Positions 54,822 through 63,603 of a stretch of DNA of 64,000 nucleotides are shown piece by piece (position 1 is the first letter of the stretch; every line of letters starts with the position of its first letter). Source of the DNA: Desulfobacterium sp. (GTDB lineage: Bacteria > Desulfobacterota > Desulfobacteria > Desulfobacterales > Desulfobacteraceae); the NCBI GenBank assembly GCA_030145245.1, contig JAQYWC010000065.1, positions 1 to 64,000 on the forward strand, given 5' to 3'. The notes beneath the pieces were generated by a model. That model made no database searches. It was given only the letters and a program-made list of their open reading frames with translations, and was not told where the DNA came from. The position numbers and the translations under genes are program-made.

Positions 54822-55943
54822 TCATGGGAGCCGGCACTCCGGCCGGGCCCGGCCCTGTTTGGTCATGACGATCTGCCACAGCTGCATGCTCCTTGAGCGA
54901 AATCCCCCTGCCGAGCTTAACAGGTAGTATTCCCACATGCGATGGAAGCGTTCGCCGTAACTGTTTTCAAGGTCCGGCCACGCCCTGACGAAGTTGGCAT
55001 GCCAGGCCATCAGGGTCTTGTCGTAATCTTCGCCAAAGTTGTGCCAGTCCTCCATGACAAAGAGGCCCTCCATGGCCTTTGCCAGCTGGGAGATGGAGGG
55101 AAGCATTCCGTTTGGAAAGATATACTTTGTGGTCCAGGGGTTGGAGGTGACGTTGCTGACATTGCTTCCGATGGTGTGAATGAATGCAATGCCGTCATCC
55201 TTTAACAGGTCGGAGGCAAGCTTCATGTAGGTGCGGTAATTCTTGTATCCCACATGCTCCATGATTCCGATGGAGACCACCCGGTCAAAACATCCCCGGG
55301 CCTCCCGGAAATCCGCAAGCTTTATGGTAACGGGAAGCCCCCTGCAGTACTCTTTTGCGAATTTTGCCTGCTCCCTTGAGATGGTGTAGCCGACGACCCG
55401 GACCCCATGATGCTTGGCCGCATACCGTGCAAACCCGCCAAAACCGCAGCCGAGCTCGACAATCTCCATTCCAGGCGCGAGGGCCAGCTTGTCGCAGATC
55501 ATCCGGAGCTTTGCCTTCTGGGCCAGGTTCAGGTCAACGGTATCCTTAAAATAAGCGCAGGAATACTGCATCCTTTTATCCAGCATCCTCTGGTAGAGAT
55601 CGTTACCAATGTCGTAGTGCACCTTGCCTACCTTGAACGCAAGCCCCGGGCGCTGGAGGTTGAACACCGCAGCCTTGACGATCTCCCAGGCGGTGACCCA
55701 GTCTTGCCTCAGCCGCTCCCTGATGTTCATTCGCAGGATTTTTTCAAAGAACTGGTCAATGGCGTTGCACTCCCACCACTTGTCCATATACGACTCGCCA
55801 AGTCCCAGGGCTCTCTGGCTCAACACCCGCTGGTAGAAGCTGTCGTTGTTGACCCGGATGTCAAAAGGCCGGTCTCCGTTCACGGTGATACCTGCGAACC
55901 CCATCAATCTCGCGACGGTCTCTTTTTCCTTGTGTCCTGTCAT
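54822..55943 (-). CDS. cfa: Cyclopropane-fatty-acid-phospholipid synthase
   Basis: A 373-residue SAM-dependent methyltransferase: MYMDKWWECN-like N-terminal region (ESYMDKWW), YDIGNDLYQRMLDKRMQYSCAYF, the SAM-binding VELGCGFGGFARYAA, and SIGIMEHVGYKNY. It adds a methylene bridge to unsaturated fatty acids in membrane phospholipids. Flanked by a small membrane protein gene (23 bp upstream) and a reductase gene (12 bp downstream). Confidence 0.93.
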   Translation of the reverse strand: MTGHKEKETVARLMGFAGITVNGDRPFDIRVNNDSFYQRVLSQRALGLGESYMDKWWECNAIDQFFEKILRMNIRERLRQDWVTAWEIVKAAVFNLQRPGLAFKVGKVHYDIGNDLYQRMLDKRMQYSCAYFKDTVDLNLAQKAKLRMICDKLALAPGMEIVELGCGFGGFARYAAKHHGVRVVGYTISREQAKFAKEYCRGLPVTIKLADFREARGCFDRVVSIGIMEHVGYKNYRTYMKLASDLLKDDGIAFIHTIGSNVSNVTSNPWTTKYIFPNGMLPSISQLAKAMEGLFVMEDWHNFGEDYDKTLMAWHANFVRAWPDLENSYGERFHRMWEYYLLSSAGGFRSRSMQLWQIVMTKQGRARPECRLP

Positions 55944-55966
55944 GTTGTCGTTGTTCTCCGTTGAGG

Positions 55967-56416
55967 TTACCTGCCTGTTTCGATCTTTTCCTTCAGAAGA
56001 TCGACCAGGGCTTCCTGGTCATTGGTTCCCACGCGAACCGGCCCCTGCTCCATCTGAATCCTCACGCACTTGAATCCCCAGATGTTATAGGTCCAACCCC
56101 TCCAGGGAATATAATGGATCCCCCATCCGTCCAGGAGGGAGGAACGGGCCCGGTCCACCCCGGTGATATCTGAGTAAACGATATAGGCCCTGAAGACCGG
56201 CAGGGGACCGAACCTGAGGCTCAGGTGATCCCCGGCGTCACTGACGGTCAATGTGCTGAAAAAAAGGGAGGCAAAGAGCAGCACCAGGGTGATCACCAGC
56301 AGGGTCGCCCCTACCACGGTTCTGTCCGAAAAGAGCATGGCGATGACCACCAGGCCAAAGCCTGCCCCGGTAAGAATCCAGCCCAACCATGATCTCTGGG
56401 TGTGTTTGTAGCCCAT
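55967..56416 (-). CDS. Small membrane protein with PH-like domain
   Basis: About 149 residues from ATG 56416 (GGAGGTGACACC upstream). Two membrane helices (about 13-30 and 35-57) precede a soluble domain with strands such as LSLRFGPLPVFRAYIVYSDITGV and CVRIQMEQGPVRVGTNDQEALVDLL. This layout matches bacterial PH-like (bPH) membrane proteins. Probably the first gene of a three-gene lipid-related operon with cfa and the reductase. Specific role unknown. Confidence 0.7.
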   Translation of the reverse strand: MGYKHTQRSWLGWILTGAGFGLVVIAMLFSDRTVVGATLLVITLVLLFASLFFSTLTVSDAGDHLSLRFGPLPVFRAYIVYSDITGVDRARSSLLDGWGIHYIPWRGWTYNIWGFKCVRIQMEQGPVRVGTNDQEALVDLLKEKIETGR

Positions 56417-56750
56417 GGTGTCACCTCCAATACCCAAATTTTCCGGGATAAACAGGATCGCCATTCTATTCTATCGGTGAGTTATGGTGAATTGTATCAT
56501 GGAAACACGATGTTTAAAATCCCTTTTTCGCATTATCGTATCCGGCTGCGTTCACCGCCCATAGGGAATAGAAGGCCGGACGGGTCAGATTTTGAGAGGT
56601 ATAGGTATGTTCTATCAGAACGCCTTATTGAATCATAACTATCAATTAGAAATTATAGAACAGATGTGCAATTAACAACCGTCACTCAAACGAGTCATGA
56701 TTCAAAACATAGGGTCAATATTTAATTTTACTGTCGGAGGTTATGCACAA
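56417..56750. other. Divergent intergenic region
   Basis: Control region between the PH-like protein (minus) and YedE-like transporter (plus). AT-rich with several near-promoter sequences but none with good spacing; no gene seen. Confidence 0.4.
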
Positions 56751-57836
56751 ATGGTGAAAAATTTCTTTGCCAGTCGCTGGGGGATCATCGGGGTCGGGGC
56801 GTTCATCGGCATTGCGGCAGCCCTGCTGCAAAAACTTGGGAACCCCGGAAACATGGGCATCTGTGTGGCCTGCTTCGAGCGGGACATTGCAGGAGCCCTG
56901 GGATTCCACAGGGCCGGTGTGGTGCAATACATTCGCCCTGAGATCATCGGGTTTGTCGCAGGGTCGCTGATTGCGGCCTTAAGTTTCAAGGAGTTCCGGC
57001 CCAGGTGCGGATCAGCCCCGGTGGTCCGGTTCATCCTCGGCATCATCGCCATGATCGGCGCCCTGGTATTCCTGGGTTGTCCCTGGCGGGCCGCGCTTCG
57101 CCTGGCCGGCGGGGACGGCAATGCCGTGATAGGACTTTTGGGACTTGCGGCCGGCATCGGGATCGGGGTGCAGTTCCTGAAAAACGGCTACACCCTGGGC
57201 CGAACCCAGGATAGCCCCCGGGCGGCTGGCTTTATGCTGCCCCTTTTCATGCTTGGGCTGCTTGTGCTCATGCTCATCTATCCCGGGGGGGAGGCCCAGG
57301 CCAAGAGCGGGGTGCTCTTTTACAGCCTCAAGGGACCGGGTGCCATGCACGCGCCCCTTCTGGTATCACTGGGAGTTGCCCTGGTCATTGGATTTCTGGC
57401 CCAGAGAAGCCGGTTCTGCACCATGGGGGCGCTCCGGGATCTGATACTGTTCCGCCAGGTTCACCTGCTATCGGGATTTATCTCCCTTGTGGTGTTCGCC
57501 TTTTTAGCCAACCTCCTGCTTGGCCAGTTTCATCCGGGATTTGCAGGCCAGCCCGTGGCCCATACCATGCATCTCTGGAACTTTGCCGGAATGGTGGTTG
57601 CCGGTTTAGCCTTTGCCCTGGCAGGCGGATGCCCCGGGCGCCAGCTCTTTCTGGCCGGAGAAGGGGACGGGGATGCCGCCGTGTTTGTCTTTGGAATGAT
57701 AACAGGTGCCGCCATTGCCCACAATTTCGGGCTTGCAAGTTCGCCCAAGGGGGTCGGCCCCCACGGGATTGCGGCCGTAATCGTGGGACTTGCCATCTGC
57801 CTGATTATCGGATTTACCATGAGGAAAAAAGCCTAG
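56751..57836 (+). CDS. yedE: YeeE/YedE-family membrane protein (selenium/sulfur metabolism type)
   Basis: About 361 residues from ATG 56751 (TCGGAGG upstream; the frame extends 18 codons further back). About ten membrane helices. Conserved Cys-containing motifs: GNMGICVACFERDIAG, FLGCPWRAALRLAGGD, QRSRFCTMGALRD and GGCPGRQLF. These match the selenium-associated YedE subgroup of the TsuA thiosulfate-transporter family (from memory). Likely imports a reduced sulfur or selenium species. First of five close or overlapping genes. Confidence 0.87.
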   Translation: MVKNFFASRWGIIGVGAFIGIAAALLQKLGNPGNMGICVACFERDIAGALGFHRAGVVQYIRPEIIGFVAGSLIAALSFKEFRPRCGSAPVVRFILGIIAMIGALVFLGCPWRAALRLAGGDGNAVIGLLGLAAGIGIGVQFLKNGYTLGRTQDSPRAAGFMLPLFMLGLLVLMLIYPGGEAQAKSGVLFYSLKGPGAMHAPLLVSLGVALVIGFLAQRSRFCTMGALRDLILFRQVHLLSGFISLVVFAFLANLLLGQFHPGFAGQPVAHTMHLWNFAGMVVAGLAFALAGGCPGRQLFLAGEGDGDAAVFVFGMITGAAIAHNFGLASSPKGVGPHGIAAVIVGLAICLIIGFTMRKKA

Positions 57837-57846
57837 GAGCCTGAAA

Positions 57847-58065
57847 ATGAGTACAACCATCGATGCAAGGGGACTCTCCTGTCCCCAACCGGTCCTGATG
57901 ACCATGGACGAGATCAAAAAGAGAACAGAGAACGAAATCATTGTGGTGGTGGACAGCGAAGCCTCAAAGGAAAACGTCTCCCGGGCAGCCGCAAGCCAGG
58001 GCTGCGGGGTGAGGAAAATCACCCAGGATGGGGATGAATACAGGATCACCATTGTCAGGGATTAA
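57847..58065 (+). CDS. yedF: TusA/YedF-type sulfur carrier
   Basis: A 72-residue SirA/TusA-fold protein with the conserved N-terminal IDARGLSCPQPVLMT, including the CPxP Cys that carries a persulfide or selenium. The later part, VDSEASKENVSRAAASQGC, is typical of the YedF branch. It lies ten bases after yedE and is expected to accept the imported atom from that transporter. Confidence 0.9.
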   Translation: MSTTIDARGLSCPQPVLMTMDEIKKRTENEIIVVVDSEASKENVSRAAASQGCGVRKITQDGDEYRITIVRD

Positions 58066-58084
58066 TCTTCTCCAACGGGTGACC

Positions 58085-58639
58085 ATGGGGTTTAAGCGGG
58101 GGCTGTTCAAGAAAAAGAGACGAAAGCTGCCGGAACGAACAAGGGAGGATCTCGGTATCCTCGTGTTTGAGAACACAAGCGAGGTGATCCAGGCCGAACG
58201 AATTCTCAAGGCCCAGGGGTGGAAGGTCCGGGTGATGGGGCCGCCCCCGGGCATCCAGAGCGGATGCGATCTTGTGATCGAAATTCCCCTTATCGAGGAG
58301 CTCCACCTTTGGCGGCTCCTGGACCAGGAAGGCATTCCTCCCCTTGAGATGGTCCCGGTGACAGCCCCCCTTCTTAAGCCGGTGGACCTGTTTCATGTCA
58401 AGGATTTCGGCGACTATCTCATGGTGAGGGCGGCCAACATGAAGCTGACCGTGGAGAAAAAGAGCCTTGTGATCGTCAATGTTTCAGGCGGCGGGTGCCC
58501 GGATGTCCCCTATCTTGCCCGGATGATGGTGGGCAAACCCCTTGGGGAGGCAGCAAGGCCCAACACCATGGGGCATACCCTCTGCGGCTACGCCCTGGAA
58601 CTTGCCCTTCAGGAGATGGAGAGACAATGCTTGCAATAG
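58085..58639 (+). CDS. DUF3343-type protein with Cys-rich C-terminal half
   Basis: About 184 residues. The N-terminal half (about 18-95) is DUF3343-like (GILVFENTSEVIQAERILKAQG). The C-terminal half holds SGGGCPDVPYLA and GHTLCGYAL, two motifs with one Cys each. The ATG at 58085 has only a weak site; an ATG at 58028 inside the previous gene is possible. DUF3343 proteins commonly sit with YedE and YedF, and the two Cys could handle sulfur or selenium (inference). Confidence 0.75.
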   Translation: MGFKRGLFKKKRRKLPERTREDLGILVFENTSEVIQAERILKAQGWKVRVMGPPPGIQSGCDLVIEIPLIEELHLWRLLDQEGIPPLEMVPVTAPLLKPVDLFHVKDFGDYLMVRAANMKLTVEKKSLVIVNVSGGGCPDVPYLARMMVGKPLGEAARPNTMGHTLCGYALELALQEMERQCLQ

Positions 58640-59496
58640 TCGGAACCGTACCGGACCAGGCGTTTCCCCTGGTTTCAGGCAGGGTAACCCTGGAAAAGGA
58701 AGATCTGTCCATTGAGGGAAAGAGCGTCTCTGTGAACCGGGGCACTCCGGCGCTTCTCGCAGCCGTGGTAAAGGCCTGTGAAGTCCTGGGGGATCAAGGG
58801 GTCACAGGTTTCCTTGTGGGGGATATCGGGCTTGGCAACGGCAGCCGGAAGCTCTATCGCTACCTCACCGAAAACCTTCCCGCCATGGCGGTTCACACCA
58901 TGGCGTTTCATTACCTTCAGCCGGATGTGGACTGGCACAACAAAATCGTGTTCGCCGTGGAGGCCATGGAGCAAAAACCAGTGATGATCGCGGACGCAGG
59001 GTTCATGTATGCGGCCAAGATGAGCGGCCAGGCCGGTTTTTATGACCTCTTCACCCCGGATGCCGGGGAACTTGCATTTCTTGCGGATGAGACAGCCCCC
59101 CACCCCTTTTACACCCGGGGATTCATTCTCCATGACAATAACACGGTTGAGGATCTCATCCACCGGGCCTATCACCATGAAAACGGGGCCAGCTATCTCC
59201 TGGTAAAGGGCATGGCCGACCATGTTGCCAATGCAGGCGGGGTGATCGCCACGGTGGATGCGCCGGCTGTGGCGGCCATGGAAGCCATGGGGGGAACCGG
59301 GGACACCCTTACCGGGATTGCAACGGCCCTGGTGGGCACCGGCATGGCCATTCCCAGGGCCGCAAAGCTTGCGGCAAAGACCAACCGCCTTGCCGGGTTC
59401 TATGCCGACCCCACCCCTGCCACCCAGATCATAGACGTGATCCGGGAGATCCCAAGGGCCCTTGCCCAGGTGTTGAACGAAGATGACACAAAATAA
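58627..59496 (+). CDS. NAD(P)HX dehydratase/YjeF C-domain-like kinase-fold protein
   Basis: A 289-residue ribokinase-fold protein. GGTGDTLTG (about 222-230) is the ATP/anion-hole motif of the YjeF C-terminal family. Upstream are a DAGFMYAAKM and a TPDAGELAFLADE segment, the latter like the usual TPNxxE motif. It stands alone without the epimerase domain and overlaps the DUF3343 gene by 13 bp and the next gene by 14 bp. Its presence in a YedE operon suggests a role other than, or besides, NADHX repair. Confidence 0.75.
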   Translation: MLAIVGTVPDQAFPLVSGRVTLEKEDLSIEGKSVSVNRGTPALLAAVVKACEVLGDQGVTGFLVGDIGLGNGSRKLYRYLTENLPAMAVHTMAFHYLQPDVDWHNKIVFAVEAMEQKPVMIADAGFMYAAKMSGQAGFYDLFTPDAGELAFLADETAPHPFYTRGFILHDNNTVEDLIHRAYHHENGASYLLVKGMADHVANAGGVIATVDAPAVAAMEAMGGTGDTLTGIATALVGTGMAIPRAAKLAAKTNRLAGFYADPTPATQIIDVIREIPRALAQVLNEDDTK

Positions 59497-59719
59497 AAAC
59501 CATGACAAAAAGGTCGTCCCAACACCCGTCATTGATCCATCCATGACGGTCCTGGACGTTGTGGCAGCCCATGGGGCGACCCAGGCGGTGTTCAAGCGCT
59601 ACGATGCCATGGCGGGAGAGTGCATCTGCTGCCATTCGCTGTTTGACTCCCTTGACCGTGTGGCCGAAAAATACGGTCTTGACCTGGCAGATCTGCTCAC
59701 GGATTTAGGGAACGCCTGA
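59483..59719 (+). CDS. DUF1858-type small protein
   Basis: A 78-residue protein. The core is VLDVVAAHGATQAVFKRYDAM...CICCHSLFDSLDRVAEKYGLDLADLLTDL (shown in part). This matches the DUF1858/ScdA N-terminal pattern with paired Cys (CICC). Members often bind or deliver metal or sulfur in redox proteins. The start codon lies inside the end of the kinase-like gene, so translation is coupled. Confidence 0.75.
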   Translation: MTQNKNHDKKVVPTPVIDPSMTVLDVVAAHGATQAVFKRYDAMAGECICCHSLFDSLDRVAEKYGLDLADLLTDLGNA

Positions 59720-59784
59720 CTCAACGCTGGGAATTTTCCATGGACCGCCGGCGTTCACCCACTCAACACGAAAGACCATGGAGA

Positions 59785-59833
59785 TAAAAAAAGTCCCCTG
59801 ATCAATATTCGGAAATAAAGATAACAGGGGACT
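59785..59833 (-). terminator. Intrinsic terminator of the minus-strand gene at 59870
   Basis: AGTCCCCTG (59792-59800) pairs perfectly with CAGGGGACT (59825-59833). On the minus strand a U-run follows (A-run at 59786-59791 on the plus strand). It may also act as a barrier for the convergent YedE operon. Confidence 0.75.
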
Positions 59834-59869
59834 CCACATTCATTTTGAATTTGCCGGCAATTACACAGG

Positions 59870-60244
59870 CTAATTCATTCCGGGAATAATAATCCTGGAG
59901 TCATTAGCACTTTTCTGCTGGTCCTGCATTTGCTGCATCCGCTTTAAATTCTCAATGACCTTCTGGGTTTCAACTTCCATGGCCTTCGGAAATTGCTCCA
60001 TGGCCTCTTCAAGTGTGGTGGCGTCAAGTTCTGCCTGCATGGGGATCGGACCCTGGGGGGTGCCAAGCTGTGTACTGCCCAGGAAAATGGTTTCCCGGCT
60101 GCTGTCGTCGGATCCGTCAAGCTTCACAGGAATCAGCTGCCGTATGGTGGCGATCTTGAGATCTGTGACAGACTCTTCGCGATAGAGGTTATCTTTATCA
60201 ACTACAAAATCGTTACTGCTGGGTGCTCCGCCGTTATCAGTCAT
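59870..60244 (-). CDS. Small cytoplasmic protein of unknown function
   Basis: About 124 residues from ATG 60244 (TTGGAGACC upstream). Acidic N-terminus, a strand-rich middle (KIATIRQLIPVKLDGSDDSSRETIFLGSTQL) and a C-terminal amphipathic helix rich in Met and Gln (VIENLKRMQQMQDQQK). No family recognised and no membrane segment. It has its own terminator, and 228 bp separate it from the aminopeptidase gene, so it is probably transcribed alone or as a weak distal gene. Confidence 0.65.
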   Translation of the reverse strand: MTDNGGAPSSNDFVVDKDNLYREESVTDLKIATIRQLIPVKLDGSDDSSRETIFLGSTQLGTPQGPIPMQAELDATTLEEAMEQFPKAMEVETQKVIENLKRMQQMQDQQKSANDSRIIIPGMN

Positions 60245-60355
60245 GGGTGGTCTCCAATATTGTTTTTTATTTAAACGCCTGACCTTTTTTACCAGAATTA
60301 TGAACCATGTCAATTCGTAATATGGGTAAAATGATGATGGCTGGTAATTTCGAGT

Positions 60356-60463
60356 CTACCGGAGCAGCCATAAAAGGGGAATCTCCCAAACGTTACCCAG
60401 GACCTTTTGCCCCAATTTGCCACTGCCGTCGGGCCGGCGTCGTTTCACCATTGCGATAGACAT
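60356..60463 (-). pseudogene. Remnant of a helicase C-terminus (copy 1)
   Basis: A 35-codon frame that starts ten bases after the aminopeptidase stop and reads IAMVKRRRPDGSGK...KVLGNVWEIP in its first 30 residues. This aligns with IAMVKRRRSDCKGG...KILCDDWEIP at the end of the helicase remnant at 62539-63328. Only the last part of the gene is left. Confidence 0.6.
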
Positions 60464-60472
60464 GCCTTTCTT

Positions 60473-62503
60473 CTACTTTTGATCAAACGGCTGGTTCAGT
60501 ATCCCTGTGCCGTCAAGAACAAACCGGCCGTCCCTGATGATCTCAATTTCATCGCCTTCTTCAGTCAATACCGCAATTTGTGCCAAGCCCCCATAGGGAA
60601 GCGTAATATCCGTATGGCAATGGGTATACGCCTTAGCGATATCTTCCTTGCGCAGGATGGATCTCTCATTATCACGTGCCACGATCTCCTTGCCGTCCAT
60701 GGCATTATGGACCGGATTGTCTTCACCAAAAGAGAAGCATGTGTCGCCCAGGGCAAAGTGGGGCCCCATCTTCTCAACAATCAGGATGGGAAGCTTATCC
60801 CGGATATCATACTTCTCAGAGATCACATATGCCAGGGTGTTGGTGCCGATGGCAAACTCTCCCAAGGGAAGGGTGTCATGGGGAAATAGGAGATTCTCCT
60901 GAATATATTTTTTATTGGCTGCTTCATCCTCAAAATTGGCACAGGTGTAATCGGTGACATATCCATCCTTGAATGTGAGCTTCAGATCTTTGTAATTGAA
61001 TCCTTCAAGGTATACCCTTTCAAGATGAAGCACCCCTTCTGTATTTTTTAACACAGGCGATGTAAACACCTCGCCCACCGGGATGTTGACATCTGCGACA
61101 CAATTGACAAAGTTGGTCTGTTTTTCAGGATTTTCAAGCCGGCCCAGGGCAACAATCATATCGGTTTCATTGTTGCCCCGTCCAAGCACACGAACCTTTG
61201 AGCCCTTATCAAGGGCATCGATGATTCGCTTCTGAACAGGCTCAAACGCCTCGCTGCTCTGCATATTAATCAAGGCCGTATCTTCAAATATCGCTTCAAA
61301 CCGCTCTCCGATTTCAGGGGTAGGGAACGCCACAATACAGAAGCTGCGCTCTTTTTCCGGAATGAACTCTTCAATGAGCTGGCGATGCCCCCCCATCAGT
61401 TTCCGGGAAAGCCCCTGCTGTTCCGTGTCAAGGGTCACCCTTGCCCCGTTGTTCTTTGGAGTGAAAGGCGTTTCACCAAAACGCTCCACAAAGAGAACCC
61501 CTGAATAGTCCCGGATCAGGGATTCATGGGCAAGGGCTTTTTCCCGCCTTGAGTCCAGGCAATCCCGGACATAGACCTCTGTAAGATACAGCCCGATATC
61601 AAATTTATGGTCATACCCACATTGCCTGTTGATGGTCGTTGTTACAATTTCGCCGACATAACCGTTCAGATGCTTCTCCTTCATCAGCTCAACAATACGC
61701 CGGGTCAGCCGTTCCTGGCCGGCATTGGCAATGATTCGCACATTATGGCGCAGACTGATATCTTTGTTCTCCCGCCTGAAACCATCCACGTATGCCTTAA
61801 CTATTGTATCTGCCAGTTTTTCCAGCTTGTCTTTGGCATACCCTCTTAAAAAAGCGGCTGTCTGGATCTCATGGTCTGTAATGTACACCCCATAATCGTA
61901 CAAATAACGAAGATCAGACAGATCTGCTTCTAAGGTAATATCCGTCAGGCGCATGTTCCGGGCACCATGGGTCTCCCGGATGAACGCTTCGGAATCAAAT
62001 GGGATCTGGTCATTTCGATAATCTACCACCGCCTGCTTTAATGCCTTTACATCCTGGTTTTTCACAGCGTCATGGGCATGGATAAACAACGAAAACACAC
62101 CGGCCATTCTGAACCGTCTATGCTCATACGCGTATCCAAAACATTCACGGGCCTGCACATGAACATAGGAAAGCAACGGACCAAAGAGGTCTCCGTACCG
62201 CTCCACGCAAAAGACAGGATTGGCAAAACTTTCGCCATAATTTTCCGGCAAGAGATCCATGTACCGCTCAAGGTTCTCCTTTTTCAACTGATCCAGGCCC
62301 ATATCCGCCCGGATACCCTCGTCCAACTGAGCCTCCAATACGGATGCCTGGATGAGACGCTCCCCGGTGGCCTCAAAACAGGCCCCATACGGGCTCTCCT
62401 CTTTTTCAGCTGCATCCACGATTCCATGGATCGCTTTGAGACGGGTCTCATATGCTGACCTATACTGTTCATTATAGCGTTTATAAATATCTTTAGATTT
62501 CAT
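60473..62503 (-). CDS. M29-type (thermophilic) aminopeptidase family protein
   Basis: A 676-residue protein. The C-terminal half (about 300-676) carries M29 features: NCVADVNIPVGEVFTSPVL with the metal-binding Glu, then EFAIGTN, and HFALGDTCFSFGED with a metal-binding His. The N-terminal 300 residues are longer than in minimal AmpS/PepS enzymes and largely helical. Expected role: cytoplasmic metal-dependent removal of N-terminal residues from peptides. AAGGA precedes the ATG. It is flanked on both sides by remnants of the same helicase 3' end. Confidence 0.78.
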   Translation of the reverse strand: MKSKDIYKRYNEQYRSAYETRLKAIHGIVDAAEKEESPYGACFEATGERLIQASVLEAQLDEGIRADMGLDQLKKENLERYMDLLPENYGESFANPVFCVERYGDLFGPLLSYVHVQARECFGYAYEHRRFRMAGVFSLFIHAHDAVKNQDVKALKQAVVDYRNDQIPFDSEAFIRETHGARNMRLTDITLEADLSDLRYLYDYGVYITDHEIQTAAFLRGYAKDKLEKLADTIVKAYVDGFRRENKDISLRHNVRIIANAGQERLTRRIVELMKEKHLNGYVGEIVTTTINRQCGYDHKFDIGLYLTEVYVRDCLDSRREKALAHESLIRDYSGVLFVERFGETPFTPKNNGARVTLDTEQQGLSRKLMGGHRQLIEEFIPEKERSFCIVAFPTPEIGERFEAIFEDTALINMQSSEAFEPVQKRIIDALDKGSKVRVLGRGNNETDMIVALGRLENPEKQTNFVNCVADVNIPVGEVFTSPVLKNTEGVLHLERVYLEGFNYKDLKLTFKDGYVTDYTCANFEDEAANKKYIQENLLFPHDTLPLGEFAIGTNTLAYVISEKYDIRDKLPILIVEKMGPHFALGDTCFSFGEDNPVHNAMDGKEIVARDNERSILRKEDIAKAYTHCHTDITLPYGGLAQIAVLTEEGDEIEIIRDGRFVLDGTGILNQPFDQK

Positions 62504-62538
62504 TGCTGTTTTCCTTGTGGGTTATAACTTCATGTACA

Positions 62539-63328
62539 TTAGAAACTGCCCCAGGATGCAACCAGGCCCACCTCCATGATGGGGATCTCCCAGTCGTCGC
62601 ACAGGATCTTTGCCTCATATCCGCCTTTGCAGTCGGACCTGCGCCGCTTCACCATGGCGATCACCCTGGCCCGGCTGACCCTTGGTAAAAGGGTGCCCCA
62701 CTCTTCCCTGGCACTGGCGGCAACGGCTGCCACGGGGGTTCCTGCCGGGGTTAACAGGCAGAGTTTTGCGTTAACAAAACCAAAACCTAACTCGTCCCCC
62801 GCATTCAGGTCCTTAAGGGCGGTGAGCACCGGATGACCGGGATGGCAGCGGCCGGCAAAATCCATAAACAGCTCCTTGAGCCCGAGAATCCGGTGGCGAA
62901 GGAGGGATGGACCCGGGCCGGCCAGACGGGCCGGGGAGGGAACAAATGTCAGCCCCTGCTCCTTGCCAAGGATGGCAAGGTGGGGGTTGCATTCCCCGGC
63001 CAGGCGAAACAGCCCGAGAAAGCGCTTGGCCCTTGTCATGGCCACATAAAAGAGCCGCCGCTCCTCCTCCATCTCTTCAGATTTTGCAGGCAGGTTCCAG
63101 CCCCCGTCCAGGATGAACAGATGGGAGAACTCAAGTCCCTTGGCACTGTGGACCGTTCCGAGGAACACCCCGGTTCCCAGGCGCTGTTCCCGTTTCTGTT
63201 CAGCCAGCAACCGGGTTAAAAACTGGTGGGCCTGGAACCGCTCCCATGTGATAGATCCTGCCACTGGGATCGACCTCAAGATCAATAAACCCGATCTCAT
63301 TCCCTATGTCCTTGTCTGCCGCAGCCAT
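62539..63328 (-). pseudogene. RecQ/UvrD-type helicase with large internal deletion (copy 2)
   Basis: From ATG 63328 one frame reads IGFIDLEVDPSGRIYHMGAV, the start of a DEDD exonuclease domain as found at the N-terminus of very large RecQ-family proteins, and then ends at a stop. In another frame, from about 63254, comes the C-terminal part: VFLGTVHSAKGLEFSHLFILDGGWNLP and RRLFYVAMTRAK, UvrD motifs V and VI, then about 160 more residues to 62539. The helicase core between them is missing and the ends are out of frame. The C-terminal 253-codon frame could still be translated from ATG 63300. Confidence 0.65.
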
Positions 63329-63407
63329 GGATGTTTTTCTATCAGAAATGGGGGCAGCAGGACAAGCATTTCCTCACGGTACAAGGACGTTTCAAGTGAC
63401 CGTTCCC

Positions 63408-63584
63408 TCAAGGAAAACCCAACGGGTCAGATTCGTTTCGGCCTTCAGGGTCTCGGCCCCACCCCTTGTTGTGATCCATGCCTGGGATGTCCCGCTCAAA
63501 CTCGTTGTTCCAGACCCCATAGAGAAACTGAAAAATCCGTTCCAAGTCCATGGGATCCCTTGGAGGGGTTACGGAAACGGTCAT
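63408..63584 (-). pseudogene. Short frame, probable N-terminal remnant of a lost gene
   Basis: 58 codons with a good GGAAAGGAG site. The first 35 residues (MDLERIFQFLYGVWNNEFERDIPGMDH region) look like a real protein start, vaguely of the GNAT/FeeM-like type. The rest loses similarity and ends at a stop. Another frame downstream (to about 63309) also looks protein-like (YREEMLVLLPPFLIEKHPW), so the middle may be deleted as in the neighbouring helicase. Confidence 0.4.
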
Positions 63585-63603
63585 GGAAATTCTCCTTTCC
63601 GGG

